A stretch of DNA of 64,000 nucleotides from Alphaproteobacteria bacterium (GCA_037200005.1 JBBCGY010000001.1:416416-480415), one strand, 5' to 3'; numbered from the stretch's first letter, positions 8,294-19,080 are shown. Translations and numbers: made by a program. The notes: a model not told the origin generated them from the sequence alone.

Positions 8294-9246
8294 CCCCAGC
8301 CATTCCCATTTCCGCCCCAACTCTCGCCGTCGAGCTCGTCGGCCTGACCAAGACCTATGCCGGACGCGGCAAGCTCCCGGACAAGCAGGCGCTTCTGGGC
8401 ATCGATCTCGCGATTCCGCGCGGCAGCATCTTCGGGCTGCTCGGCCCTAACGGCGCGGGCAAATCGACGATCATCAATATCATGGCGGGTCTGGTGAAGA
8501 AAACCGGCGGCGAGGCCCGCGTGTGGGGCTTCGACACCGAAAAAGACGAGCGCCGGACCAAGAGCGCCATCGGCGTCGTGCCGCAGGAGCTTAATCTCGA
8601 CGCGTTCTTTTCGCCGTTCGAGCTTCTGGAATTGCAGGCCGGGATGTATGGCGTGCCGCCGCGCGAGCGCATCACCGCGCAGATTCTTGAAGCCGTGGGG
8701 TTGGCTGATAAGGCGCATGCGGGCGCGCGCACGCTGTCGGGCGGCATGCGGCGCAGGCTGATGGTGGCGAAGGCACTGGTGCATCAGCCGCCGGTGCTGG
8801 TGCTGGACGAGCCGACGGCGGGCGTCGATGTCGAACTGCGGCAGTCCCTGTGGCGCTATGTGCGCGAGCTGAATCGCAACGGCACCACGGTGCTGCTGAC
8901 CACGCATTATCTCGAGGAGGCGCAGGAGCTTTGCGACCAAATCGCCATCATCGATCAGGGGCAGGTGGTGGCGAATGAATCGACGGCGGCGTTGTTGCGG
9001 CGGCTGGACGCCAAGGAAATTATCATCACCGTCGGCACGGATATGGCGGCGTTGCCGGACAGCTTGCGCGCGCTCGGCTTCGAGCGGATGGCGGCGCGGC
9101 AGCTGCGGCTGCATTACAAGCCGAGCGAAGCGGCGATGGACAAAGCCCTCGGCGCGGTGCGCGAGGCGGGCCTGACCATCACCGACCTCAGCACCAAGGA
9201 AACCGATCTGGAGGATATTTTCCTGCAGCTGACGCGGAGAGGATGA
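8290..9246 (+). CDS. ABC-2 type transporter ATP-binding protein (CcmA/YadG-like)
   Basis: 318 residues. Walker A GPNGAGKST is near residue 55, then LSGGMRRRLM and LVLDEPTAGVD, and the H-loop is TTHYLEEAQELC. The C-terminal extension of about 90 residues with ETDLEDIFLQLT is usual for exporters pairing with ABC-2 permeases. The expected permease is absent: the next gene, overlapping by 4 bp, is an AT-rich DUF2806 gene. The partner may be elsewhere or may have been displaced. Confidence 0.88.
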   Translation: MTPAIPISAPTLAVELVGLTKTYAGRGKLPDKQALLGIDLAIPRGSIFGLLGPNGAGKSTIINIMAGLVKKTGGEARVWGFDTEKDERRTKSAIGVVPQELNLDAFFSPFELLELQAGMYGVPPRERITAQILEAVGLADKAHAGARTLSGGMRRRLMVAKALVHQPPVLVLDEPTAGVDVELRQSLWRYVRELNRNGTTVLLTTHYLEEAQELCDQIAIIDQGQVVANESTAALLRRLDAKEIIITVGTDMAALPDSLRALGFERMAARQLRLHYKPSEAAMDKALGAVREAGLTITDLSTKETDLEDIFLQLTRRG

Positions 9247-10145
9247 TGTCCAAGGAAGAAAAAACAAGCGGCGCTTTAATTAATATCGATATGGGCAATA
9301 TAGGAGATTATTCAAAATCGGCGACAGTTTTATTCGAGAAAGTTTCCGCTGCTGTGGGGGGTATTGCTGGGCCTTGGCAAATTAAACGGGTAGCTAAAGC
9401 TGAGGCTGATGCCGAAATAATTCGTGCCAAAGCCCGCATAGAAATTGCTGAAGTTGAAATCCGGGGATTACAGCGTTTGGTTAGAGAAGAAGGAATTAAG
9501 CAAAAAAATATTGAAGATATAACCGCTAAAGCAATCCCTCATCTTTCTGTCGATGCTAAACCTGAAGAATTAGAAAATGACTGGCTGGCTCATTTTTTTG
9601 ATCGCTGTCGCCTAGTTTCTAACGAAGAAATGCAGTCTCTGTGGGCAAAAATCCTTTCAGGGCAGGCCAATAAGCCAGGGGCGTTCTCGAAGAGAACCAT
9701 AGATTTAGTCGCCACATTTAGCAAAGAAGACGCACAACTCTTCTCTCGGCTTTGCTCTTTCGTATGGAAAATCAATGGCGCTTTATTCCCCCTGGTGCTG
9801 AATCTTGAGCATCAACATTATAAACTTTCTAGCATCAGCTTTAGCCATTTAACGCATCTAGACGATATTGGCTTAATAAAATTTGAGAACTTGGCTGGTT
9901 TCGTGTCTCAACAGGATACAAAACATATGATGGCAGATTATTTTGGCGCGATAGTTATTATTGAAATCCCCAATCAACGCCGAGAAAAATATGAGATCAG
10001 TATAGGCAAAGTTTTGCTAACGCAGGCGGGTCAAGAGTTAGCGAACATTTGTGAATCCCTGCGCTCAGAAGAGCACTTCTCGTACGTTTTGAAAACATGG
10101 TTTGATCGCGGATATTGTTTATCATCGCTACTTCCGCTCAAATAG
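9243..10145 (+). CDS. DUF2806 domain protein, likely acquired
   Basis: 300 residues. An amphipathic/coiled segment rich in Lys/Glu/Ala (about 55-95) precedes a conserved block LENDWLAHFFDRCR-VSNEEMQSLWAKIL and KPGAFSKRTIDL, which I recognise as DUF2806. No enzyme motif is visible. Base composition is clearly more AT-rich than both neighbours, with many AAA/TTT codons, suggesting transfer. The first ATG (9243) overlaps the ATPase stop; ATG 9246 is an alternative. It converges on dnaE. Confidence 0.72.
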   Translation: MMSKEEKTSGALINIDMGNIGDYSKSATVLFEKVSAAVGGIAGPWQIKRVAKAEADAEIIRAKARIEIAEVEIRGLQRLVREEGIKQKNIEDITAKAIPHLSVDAKPEELENDWLAHFFDRCRLVSNEEMQSLWAKILSGQANKPGAFSKRTIDLVATFSKEDAQLFSRLCSFVWKINGALFPLVLNLEHQHYKLSSISFSHLTHLDDIGLIKFENLAGFVSQQDTKHMMADYFGAIVIIEIPNQRREKYEISIGKVLLTQAGQELANICESLRSEEHFSYVLKTWFDRGYCLSSLLPLK

Positions 10146-10152
10146 ACGAAAC

Positions 10153-13100
10153 TCAAACCTCCATCACCTCGACCCCGCCGGGGAGGGCGCGCATTTCGGT
10201 CTTCGCGGCTTCGGCGATCTGCCATGCGCCGGGGATGTCGATCTCGGCTTCCGCGCCGTCATCGAGCGCGATGACAAGCTGCAATCTGGCTTTGCCTTGG
10301 GGCAGCTTGCCGATCAGCGCGGCCAGCGGCTTCAGCGACGCGTCGGCGCGGACGGTCAGGCGCAGCCCCGTCGCCAGGCGCTCGGACGCGGCCTTCAGCG
10401 GCTCGATGCTGCGGGCGATATAGCGCAGATCGTCTCCGCCTCCCTGCGCGTCGACATCGAGCAGCAGCGCCGTGCCGGTCTCGAGATGCGCGCGCGCGGC
10501 GTTGAGCTGTTCGGCGAAAATCGTGACCTCGAAACTGCCGCTCATGTCGGAAAGCTGGAGAAAAGCGAAGCGGTTGCCGGATTTCGCGGTGCGCTCCTGC
10601 TTGCCCATCATGATGCCCGCGAGCTTGAGGCGGCTCTGCTCCATGCGCAGAAGCTTGCCCGCGACTTGCACGACCGGCACGACGCCGAGCCGCTCCAAAA
10701 GCGCGCGGTAGCCGTCGAGCGGATGCGCCGACAGGTAAAATCCCACCGCGTCGAATTCCTTTTGCAGCCGCGTGACGGCGTCCCACATCGGCGTGACAGG
10801 CAATCCGGGACGCGCCGCGGCGCTCGCCTCGCCGCCGAACAGATTGACCTGGCCGCTCGCCCGCGCCCCCGCCTGCGCCGCGCCGAAGCGGGTCAGCGTC
10901 TCGATGCCCGCCGTGATCTGCGCCCGATTGGGATTAAGGCTGTCGAACGCGCCCGACGCGGCGAGGCCCTCCAACTGTTTTTTGTTGAGCGCCTTCGGAT
11001 CGACGCGTTCGGCGAAATCGAACAGGTCGCGGAACGGGCCATTGGCCTTGCGCTCGTCGCTGACCGTCTGCATGGCGTCCCGGCCCACGCCCTTCAGCGC
11101 GGCCAGCGCGTAGCGGATCGCGCGCGTGCCGTCCTCAAGCGTTTCCACCGCGAACAGGGCTTCGGATTTATTGATGTCGGGCGGCAGCAGCTTGATCCGG
11201 TGGCGCGTCAGTTCCTGGCGGATCAGGCTGAGCTTGTCGGTGTCGTTCAGTTCGAAATTCATCGCCGCGGCGAAAAATTCCACCATGTAATTCGCCTTCA
11301 TATAGGCGGTCTGATACGCGATCAGCGCATAAGCGGCGGCGTGCGATTTGTTGAAGCCGTAGCCGGCGAATTTATCGATCTGGTCGAAAATCATCCCGGC
11401 CTGTTCGGCGGGCACGTCCTGCGCCGCCGCGCCCTTGATGAAATTGGCGCGCTGCGCCGCCATCTCGTCCTTCTTTTTTTTGCCCATCGCGCGGCGCAGC
11501 AGATCGGCGGCGCCGAGGCTGTATCCGGCCAGGATTTGCGCGGCCTGCATCACCTGTTCCTGATAGATCAGAATGCCGAGCGTTTCGGTGAGGATTGGTT
11601 CCAGCTTCGGATGCAGATAGTCGGGCGTCTCATGGCCGTGCTTGACGGCGATGTATTTCGGGATGTTCTCCATCGGGCCGGGGCGGTATAGCGCGACGAG
11701 CGCGATGATGTCCTCGAAGCGGTTCGGCTTCAGGCGGCGCAGCACGTCGCGCATGCCCGAACTTTCAAGCTGGAACACGCCAGTCGTATCGCCCTTGGCC
11801 AGCAGCGCGTAGGTCTTGGCGTTATCGAGCGGCAGATGGGTGAGATCGACGCTTTCTCCGCGCGCCTGCACGAGCTCGACCGCGCTTTGCAAAACGTCGA
11901 GCGTTTTCAGGCCGAGAAAGTCGAACTTCACCAGCCCGGCATATTCGACCGTCTTCATGTTGAACTGCGTCGCCGGAAACGCCGCGTCCGGTTCGCGGTA
12001 GAGCGGCACGATATCGGTCAGCGGCCGGTCGCCGATCACCACGCCCGCCGCGTGGGTCGAGGCGTTGCGGTACAGCCCCTCGAGCTTGAGCGCCATGTCC
12101 ATGAGCTGTCCGACGGCGGCGTCTTCGCGGCGCAGCGCCTGCAATTGCGGCTCGCTGTCCAGAGCCTGCTGCAGCGTCACGGGGTTGGCGGGATTGTTCG
12201 GCACCATTTTGCAGATTTTATCGACATAGCCATAGGGCATGCCCGTCACCCGGCCCACGTCGCGCAGCACCGCGCGCGCCTGCAATTTGCCGAAGGTGAT
12301 GATCTGCGCCACGCGGTCGGCGCCGTATTTCTGCTGCACGTAGTGAATCACTTCGTCGCGCCGCTCCTGGCAGAAATCGATATCGAAGTCCGGCATCGAC
12401 ACGCGTTCGGGATTGAGCAGCCGCTCGAACAGCAGACCGAAGCGCATCGGATCGATATCGATGATCAGCAGCGCCCAGGCCGCGACCGATCCCGCGCCCG
12501 AGCCGCGTCCCGGCCCCACCGGAATTTTGTTGGCCTTGGCCCATTTGATGAAGTCGGCGACGATCAGGAAATAACCGGCGAAACCCATCTTGATGATGAC
12601 ATCAAGCTCGAAATCCAGGCGGTCGCGATAGGTCTTCGCGCCGTCGCCCCCGACGTCGTTCCCAGTGATGCCGAGCGCGGCAAGCCGCGCGTTCAGGCCG
12701 TCATGCGCGTCGGCGCGAAGCTCGTCGGCTTCGCTGCGCCCGCCCTGCGTGGCGAACAGCGGCAGGATCGGATCGGTCTTTTGCGGCCACCAGGCGCAGC
12801 GCCGGGCGATGACCAGCGTGTTGTCGCAGGCCTCGGGCAGGTCTTTGAACAGCTCCCGCATTTGCGCGGCGGATTTGAAGTAATGCTCCGGCGTCAGGCG
12901 GCGGCGTCTCGGCTCCGCGACCATGACCTTGTCGGAAATGCAGAACAGCGCGTCATGCGCTTCGTACATATCCGGCTCGCCGAAATACACGTCATTGGTG
13001 GCCGCGAGCGGGAGATTCAGCTCATAGGCCAGATCGATCAGCGCGGGTTCGATGCGCCGTTCCAAAGTGCCCGCGTCTCCGGTTTCGTGGCGCTGCAATT

Positions 13101-13654
13101 CGACATAGAGCCTGCCGGGGAAGGTGGCGCTTAACTTGCTTAGGCATTCACGCGCGGCGTCGTTTTGGTCCCGCGAGCAGCAATTGCCCCACCGGGCCGC
13201 TTGCGCAGCCGGTCAGCGCGATAATGCCTTCCGCTTTCGCCGCGAGTTCGTCGAACGTGACGTAAGGCTCAAGCCGCGACGGCGCGAGGAAAGACTGGCT
13301 GACCAGTTGCACCAGATGGCGATACCCTATGGGGGATTGGGCCAGAAGCACCAGCCGGTCGGTCTGGATTTGCGCCTGCTTGGTTTGCTTGTCGCGCAGC
13401 AGCGCAATCTCGCAGCCGATGATCGGCTGAATCCCGGCATCCGCCGCGGCCATGGCGAATTCCAGCGCGCCGAACAGATTGCCCCGGTCGGTGACGGCCA
13501 CGGCGGGCATGTCCTGCTCGCGGCAAAGCTGGATCAAATCCTTGCGGATGGCGGGCGAGCCGTCCTTGGGCTTGTCCTCGATGATCTTGATCGCGCCTTC
13601 GGCCAGCGAGTAGCTGCTGTGGACGCGCAAGTGAATAAAATCAGCGTGAGGCAT
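10153..13654 (-). CDS. dnaE: DNA polymerase III alpha subunit (one frameshift in sequence)
   Basis: About 1166 residues if one frameshift is repaired. PHP domain at the N-terminus (MPHADFIHLRVHSSYSLAEG), polymerase core with the catalytic PDFDIDFCQ near residue 418, fingers and helix-hairpin-helix, then an OB-fold and a C-terminal domain. The frame breaks near 13170-13176: after LLLAG, removing one C restores QNDAARECLSKL. The start is the Met of MPHADF at 13654; 13675 is also possible. Replicative synthesis is essential, so the break is more likely a sequence error than inactivation. Confidence 0.93.
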
Positions 13655-13729
13655 TTTGGTTAACGGATTTCGCAATTGGTTTCATCGAAATCATAGCTTA
13701 CATTCGGATCATATTATTAGGAATTTTTT

Positions 13730-14567
13730 ATGCTTGGATTGACGCTCTCTTCGCCCCGGATCGAGGCGCCTTTCGCGGCGGCTTCGGGCATTCGTTGGGA
13801 TATTTCGCCCGAGACATGGGCGCAGCTCGGGGTTTTGGCCGAGGCGGCTCCCGATCCGCGCTCCACGCTCGAACTGCCGGTCGCGCTTGGCGGACTCGGC
13901 GAAGACTATAAGGCGCTGTTCGTGCCCGATCCCGCGCTTGGCCGGTTCAAATATGACTGGAATCTGACGCATCACTACCGCCGCGCGCCCGGCCCGCAGC
14001 AATTTGCCGCCGTGGCGAAAAAATCACGTCGCAGGCGACGCAGTGGATTTTCGAGAATGACGGATTCCGCGATCCCGTTTTGACGCAGGCTCGCGCCGCG
14101 CATGTCAGGAAGCAAAATCCGCTTATCGCCGATATCCTCGGCCTCGATTACGCCCGATACGGCGGCAAGGCGGTCGATATCGATTTCAATTTCGATCATG
14201 ACCTGCCCGCGCCGGGACGGGTGAAAAATCCGTGCTGGCACCAGGATGCAGTGGAAGAGTTATGGCGGGTTTACGTAATTCGCTTTTCCGTGACGCCCGA
14301 TATCATCCGCGAGACGGCGGCCCTGACCGCCGGAATCCGCACCCGCTTATTGCCGGTCTTGCCGCAAAGCCCGCGCTGCGGGGCGCTAAGCATGAAGCGC
14401 TGGAAAAAGAGTTGCGGAAAGCTGGATTGATCGTCCGTCCCGAAAATAATCAGGTCGTGCTTATCAGCGGCAAAACTTGGCACCGCTCCCATTGCCCGGA
14501 GCCGGATGAGCCGCAGGAACCGTCGGCCTTCGTCGCGCTCGCCGTCAGGCCGCTTGTGCCCTCATGA
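13730..14567 (+). CDS. uncharacterised protein, possible 2OG-Fe(II) oxygenase fold (two frameshifts in sequence)
   Basis: The locus reads as one protein of about 279 residues if one A is restored in the A-run near 14020 (AKK|ITSQATQW) and one base near 14332 (AGIR|NPLIAGL). Visible features are WHQD near residue 170 and TWHRSHCP followed by FVALAVRP near the end. An HxD followed later by His and Arg is the pattern of 2OG-Fe(II) dioxygenases; that assignment is inference. It is transcribed away from dnaE and overlaps the next gene by ATGA. Confidence 0.5.
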
Positions 14568-15901
14568 CGAAAATATTTCATTTAACCGAAGCCCATATCA
14601 GAAACCGCCGGCTGACGGCGCAGGATTATTCTGCTTATGCCGGTCATCCCGTGTTTGTCTTCAATCTTTCCGAACTTCCGCACTGGGAGGCCGCAAGAAC
14701 CAAGCGGCTCGACCAGGACATGGAACGCGAACGGATCGAAGCGGTTCGACAAATAGCCCGGCAACTTGACCCCAAGTCCAAATATATAAACTACGGAGAT
14801 ATGCAGTCCATTGCCTGGGCTCATGGGGCTGCCGCCGGACCTCTGACGATGAAGCGTGTTGCGGTTAATCCTCGCGATATACCAAACTATCTGACTTTGG
14901 CCGGCGATCTTACGACATCGCAATTAGACAAGCCTTGTCCTTACAAACCCATGGACCGTGAACCCGGTACGATTCTCGGCCTCTGGCGAAAAGTAGCGAG
15001 CCTGACTCAAGCGCCGCTCACGGCTGTCATGGCACCGACGATGGGTGAAGATAGGGGAAATCTGGCACTCGTTTTTCCCCTTCGTGCGGCTTCCACGATG
15101 CTGATTGCGCACGAGCCCGGCGAAAAAGAGGCGTGGGCGAACTTCATCGGAGTTTCCGCGGACAGAATATCTTTCTTTCCCAACGAAGGCTTTCATGAAC
15201 TAACAGCGCAATTGCACGAGATGCGCCATCTGAGGCAAATGCATGAGCCGCGCCCATCTATACAGAGAAAAGTGCAATATAATGGATCGGACGGTTATTA
15301 TGTCGAGTTGGACGCGGAGCTATATGCGCTTCTTAGCCTTAAGGAAGCTGACGTGGGGCATGAAACCATAAAGGCGAACATCAATGCCCGATATCTCCAA
15401 ACGTTTTTTACTAAAACCGATTACTGGTTTGCGCCGGCCCTCGAAAATCTTTTATCGGGCAAGCAGCCGCCGAATCCCTTGCAGATTTATGATGCGGTTA
15501 GCGAAATACACTGCCGTCTAGCCATGCAGGATAAGGATATGGACCAGAGGGAGTTTTCGTCGCGACAAATCCAAAACGCTATCGCCTTATGCGAGAACAG
15601 GGCCAAAGACGAGAATTGCGGCGGATTAACGGCATCGATCATGGATGGTCTTTTGCTGCATTACGACCAAAACATCAAAGATGCATTCAGGGAAAACTCC
15701 GCGAAATTCGATCCGGGCATGATGGAAAAGATTTTACCCAACCTGCGCAAATTGCACGAGGATGGAGTTCTTGCCGATCCGCTGAGCTCTCAAATTGCCG
15801 GGCGCATCCTTGAGGCGGGAGAGTATTTCAGCGCGGGCATTTCGTACCGGCCCAAGCCCGGCCCCTTGCAGCATCATCGCTGGCCTGCCGCAGTTTTTTA
15901 G
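14564..15901 (+). CDS. uncharacterised protein with HEMRH (HExxH) motif
   Basis: 445 residues, no signal peptide, no membrane segments. A single motif stands out: [17 protein letters not shown] near residues 214-230, followed about 25 residues later by [13 protein letters not shown], so a zincin-like site His-Glu...His...Glu is possible. The rest is helical and resembles no family I know. Its start overlaps the preceding gene, suggesting a two-gene unit. It ends 4 bp inside the convergent ssb gene. Codon usage is less GC-rich than in the housekeeping genes. Confidence 0.65.
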   Translation: MTKIFHLTEAHIRNRRLTAQDYSAYAGHPVFVFNLSELPHWEAARTKRLDQDMERERIEAVRQIARQLDPKSKYINYGDMQSIAWAHGAAAGPLTMKRVAVNPRDIPNYLTLAGDLTTSQLDKPCPYKPMDREPGTILGLWRKVASLTQAPLTAVMAPTMGEDRGNLALVFPLRAASTMLIAHEPGEKEAWANFIGVSADRISFFPNEGFHELTAQLHEMRHLRQMHEPRPSIQRKVQYNGSDGYYVELDAELYALLSLKEADVGHETIKANINARYLQTFFTKTDYWFAPALENLLSGKQPPNPLQIYDAVSEIHCRLAMQDKDMDQREFSSRQIQNAIALCENRAKDENCGGLTASIMDGLLLHYDQNIKDAFRENSAKFDPGMMEKILPNLRKLHEDGVLADPLSSQIAGRILEAGEYFSAGISYRPKPGPLQHHRWPAAVF

Positions 15902-16371
15902 AACGGAATCTCGTCGTCGAGGTCCGGGGCCGCGCCGCCGCGCGCGACGGCCTTGCCGCCGCCATTGTCGCTGAAGCCCGACGGATCGTTCGCCGCCATG
16001 CTCATGCCGCCGCCGTCATTTTTGCCGTCGAGCATCGTCAGTTCGCCGCGAAACTGGCGCAGCACGACCTCGGTCGTGTATTTGTCCGCGCCGTCCTTGT
16101 CCTGCCATTTGCGGGTTTCGAGCTGGCCTTCGAGATAGACCTTGCTGCCTTTTTTCAGGTATTTTTCGGCGACGCCGACGAGTGCGTCGTTGAAGATCGC
16201 GACGCGGTGCCATTCGGTGCGTTCTTTGCGTTCGCCGCTCTGCTTGTCTTTCCAGGATTCGGAAGTCGCGACCGTGAGGTTGCAAACCCGTCCGCCGTTC
16301 TGGAACGCGCGCACTTCGGGATCCTTGCCCAGATTGCCGATGAGAATGACTTTATTGACGCTGCCTGCCAT
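15898..16371 (-). CDS. ssb: single-stranded DNA-binding protein
   Basis: 157 residues. N-terminal OB-fold ([37 protein letters not shown]), Gly/Asp-rich linker, and the acidic C-terminal tip DLDDEIPF that binds replication and repair partners. Length and tip are standard for alphaproteobacteria. It acts at replication forks and in recombination. Confidence 0.96.
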   Translation of the reverse strand: MAGSVNKVILIGNLGKDPEVRAFQNGGRVCNLTVATSESWKDKQSGERKERTEWHRVAIFNDALVGVAEKYLKKGSKVYLEGQLETRKWQDKDGADKYTTEVVLRQFRGELTMLDGKNDGGGMSMAANDPSGFSDNGGGKAVARGGAAPDLDDEIPF

Positions 16372-16470
16372 GATTTTCCCCTTGCTTTGGATATGGCCGG
16401 ACTTTAGCGCCGCAAAGCCCTTATGGCGAGTCCCTATTTATGAGTCCTGCCCCTAATTATCGGATGTTGA

Positions 16471-17449
16471 TTATTCCAGGCCGTCCCGTCCCGCGCCGCA
16501 CAGGACGCAGCAGATTTTCGCGTCCGGCGGCAAATCCAGATCAAGCTCCAGCGCCGCCACGGTGGCCGCCGCCGCCATTTCGGCGGCGATGCCGCATTCG
16601 CGCCACAGCCAGCGCGCCGCTTCCAGCATGGCCGGGTCGTCGACCAGAACCAGATCTGTCCACATAACGGCTGACCAGCGCGAAATTCAGCGGATCGGTG
16701 GTGCGCGCCGCCAGCGATACGGCTTTGGTCGTGATGGGCGGCAGGACCACCGGCTTTCCCGCCTGCCGGGCGGCATGATGCGTGGGCGCGCCCGCGGGCT
16801 CCACGCGATGATCCGGCAATTCGGCCAGCGCTCCTTGATGACGACGGCCATTCCCGCGATCAAGCCGCCGCCGCCCACGGCGATAATCACGGCGTCGGGC
16901 GTCACGGATTCCTTTTCCGTTTGCTCCGCAAGCTGCAGGCGAGCGTTCCCTGTCCGGCGATCACATCCGGATCGGCAAAGGGATGGATATAGTGAGCGCC
17001 GCTTTTCGCGACGAAATCGAGCGCGGCTTCATTGGATTCGTTCCAGTCCGCGCCGGTGACGATAACCTCCGCGCCCCAGTCGCGCAATTTCTCCACGCGC
17101 GCCGGCGGCACGTTCTTGCCGAGGAAAACCGTCGCCCTGGTTTTCGTGACCGAGGCGGCATAGGCCACCGCCACGCCATGATTGCCGCCGGACGCCGTGA
17201 CCAGGCCCGCTCCCAGCCCTGCGCCGCTTTCCATCAGCCGCAGGACCTTATTGACGGCCCCCCCGCGCCTTGAACGAGCCGGTGATCTGCAGGAACTCGC
17301 ATAAAAAAAGCAGATTCGCCCGTCTCGGCGTTTTTTTTGGTGACTTTTGGTAAAAAAAAGTTCGTGCGCCTCACATACGGCGCGATGCGGGCTGCCGCGG
17401 CGGCAATCGCGGCGGGCGTTATTTGATTTTCAGCGGCGGCGACGTCCAT
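16471..17449 (-). pseudogene. PLP-dependent serine/threonine dehydratase-like, multiply frameshifted
   Basis: Pieces in different frames follow each other in the order of a threonine/serine dehydratase: N-terminus with APYVRRT, then a Lys site as FLQITGSFKARG in another frame, TASGGNHGVAVAYAA, GQGTLA, VGGGGLIAGM and a C-terminal small domain. Breaks coincide with long runs on the plus strand (T8, A8, A7, C7). They could be decay or consensus error; because neighbouring essential genes show the same pattern, error is plausible. Possible product: ilvA/tdcB-like catabolic dehydratase. Confidence 0.65.
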
Positions 17450-17552
17450 GAATCCATTCCCTTTTTTCTACAATAATAATGTTTATCTAAAACTTTATTC
17501 AAATCAAGAACAAAGTCAAACTAAAGTCAAAATACTAAAATTGAAGACAAGA

Positions 17553-17567
17553 TTAAGCACGGTTTAA
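17553..17567. promoter_or_regulatory. CtrA-type box TTAA-N7-TTAA
   Basis: Perfect TTAA-GCACGGT-TTAA palindrome in an AT-rich intergenic region, 46 bp before the start of the second HELVHH gene. CtrA of alphaproteobacteria binds this consensus (established); binding here is inferred. Confidence 0.55.
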
Positions 17568-17612
17568 GTCGCAACGCCTATCCTAGCAACAAGGGGCAAC
17601 ATCAATACTTGG

Positions 17613-18125
17613 ATGGCTAAGATGAAAATACTCAAACTGGCGACCGTAGCGGTGATGGGGATCGGATTAACCATAAATGGCGGCGCCCGCGCTGACGTTC
17701 CGGACGGCACGGCCATCGATCGCGCCATGGTGCAGGATCTCCAGAAATGGGTCGAGCGCGAAACCGGCTATCATATGCCCAACCAGCCGGCGGTCGTCGC
17801 CAGCCAGGAAAAATTCCAGCTGGTGATGAATATGAAGGGCGTCCATTACGCCGATGCTCGCGCCATGTATATCCCCGGCATGGTCATTCTGGACAATGAA
17901 ACCTGGGAGCAGGACGATCCGATCCAGGTCAGCCTGCTGGTGCATGAGCTGGTGCATCACGCCCAGCTGTTCTCCAAGCGCAAATATCCTTGCGATGATG
18001 CGCGGGAATATGAGGCCTATACGATCCAGAACAAATGGCTGGAAGAGAAGGGCGAACATCCTTTCGCCAGCCAAGCCTGGATCGACCGGATGTCGCGCTG
18101 CGAGGGAAATGGCAGTTCGGATTAA
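17613..18125 (+). CDS. secreted protein with HELVHH motif (DUF6647-like), paralogue B
   Basis: 170 residues with a cleavable signal (ATVAVMGIGLTINGGARA). The mature part parallels the gene at 2548: KWVERETGYHMPNQPAVV, YIPGMVILDN, LLVHELVHHAQLFSKR, EYEAYTIQNKWLEEKGEHPFASQAW. This copy lacks the lysine-rich tail and the Cys near the signal, so it is probably soluble in the periplasm or secreted. ATG 17622 is an alternative start. Zinc-peptidase activity is inferred from HExxH only. A CtrA-type box lies upstream and a hairpin downstream. Confidence 0.72.
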   Translation: MAKMKILKLATVAVMGIGLTINGGARADVPDGTAIDRAMVQDLQKWVERETGYHMPNQPAVVASQEKFQLVMNMKGVHYADARAMYIPGMVILDNETWEQDDPIQVSLLVHELVHHAQLFSKRKYPCDDAREYEAYTIQNKWLEEKGEHPFASQAWIDRMSRCEGNGSSD

Positions 18126-18203
18126 TATCGGGCTTATAAATAATGTCTTGCGCGGACGTTGCCTTTTAGTCACAAGCAATTGCCACAAACCGCGATAAAC
18201 CGG

Positions 18204-18230
18204 GGAGAAGGCATTAGATAAGCCTTCTCC
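18204..18230 (+). terminator. hairpin, probable terminator
   Basis: GGAGAAGGC and GCCTTCTCC form a perfect 9-bp stem with a 9-nt loop, followed by TTTGGTT. It lies about 80 bp after the HELVHH gene. The rest of the 345-bp gap up to 18470 shows no gene, only AT-rich likely promoter sequence. Confidence 0.55.
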
Positions 18231-18470
18231 TTTGGTTAACGGCTTATCAACGTGGTAAACGCTCTCGATTCCTAATCGGAATTTTATCCGCAAAAATGCT
18301 TTGTTGCCGTCACGCAACTATTTCCCTGCAAATTTATCTTCTTTGCAGGTAATTAATTGTGTATAACGATGACGGAACGCAAGGTTGCAGCGCAGCGCGA
18401 ATCAGTAGGCGAATCAGTTGTGCGAATCATCTGCCGGGCGGAAAGGAAACATTTTTTGGGAGTTTTAACA

Positions 18471-19004
18471 ATGATCAGAACAATCGAAAGAGCTTTTTCT
18501 TCGAGCGCCCTGCTATTGGCCCTGGGCTTGGCAGTGACGCCGGCTGCCGCTTATGCGGCGCCCGCGACGACGAGCGCGCAATGCGCGACGGCTTTCAAGG
18601 AAGCCAACAAGACCGTGGCCACCGATATCAAGGCCGCGCTCGGACAGCTTGAGCAAACCGGCACTTGCGGCGCTCTGGATTTCGATCCCGCGACGGCGCA
18701 AACCATCGCCAGCGACATCAAATCGATCGTCGCCGCCGCCACGATCCAAGGCCAGCAGGGCTCGAATCAGGAAGATGTCGGCAAGGTCATGTCGATCGCT
18801 CTCGGCATCGCCGGACAGCCAAGCTTCGTCGCTGCCGATCCCACGCTGTATTCCGCGGTGCTGACGAATTCGGCCCAATTCGCCGAGCTGGCGCGCGATG
18901 AAAATGCCGACTCCAATTTGTCCAATAAGGTTCAGTTCGCGCGTCTGCCGGGATCGATGCCCAACAATAACCAGCAGCCCACGGTCTGCATCGAAGCCAG
19001 GTAA
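18471..19004 (+). CDS. uncharacterised secreted protein
   Basis: 177 residues. The start at 18471 is set by GGGAG 8 bp upstream and by an N-terminal signal (SALLLALGLAVTPAAAYA). The mature part is helical and Ala/Gln-rich, with Cys near residues 39 and 66 that could pair and a last Cys in PTVCIEAR. No known domain recognised. It lies upstream of the exopolysaccharide export genes, from which it is separated by two strong hairpins. Confidence 0.7.
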   Translation: MIRTIERAFSSSALLLALGLAVTPAAAYAAPATTSAQCATAFKEANKTVATDIKAALGQLEQTGTCGALDFDPATAQTIASDIKSIVAAATIQGQQGSNQEDVGKVMSIALGIAGQPSFVAADPTLYSAVLTNSAQFAELARDENADSNLSNKVQFARLPGSMPNNNQQPTVCIEAR

Positions 19005-19011
19005 GGCGTTG

Positions 19012-19080
19012 CCGGCGGCGTCTGCCGCCGGTTGATGATGGTGACGAAAAGCCGTGCCGCCGGAATCTGCGGCACGGCTT
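19012..19080. terminator. two adjacent strong hairpins
   Basis: First stem CCGGCGGC / GCCGCCGG (19012-19031); second stem AAGCCGTGCCGC / GCGGCACGGCTT, perfect over 12 bp (19049-19080). Neither has a long T-run. They probably end the transcript of the secreted protein or stabilise its 3' end. Confidence 0.5.

Noticed and set aside
10102-11691. 529-codon open frame on the plus strand opposite dnaE
   Set aside because: It is the shadow of the GC-rich dnaE codons: Arg/Gly/Ala/His-rich protein without domains, and the opposite strand encodes a clear DnaE.
13148-13176. Programmed frameshift in dnaE
   Set aside because: No slippery heptamer with a pseudoknot is evident, the restored frame needs only one base, and similar random breaks occur in many neighbouring genes.
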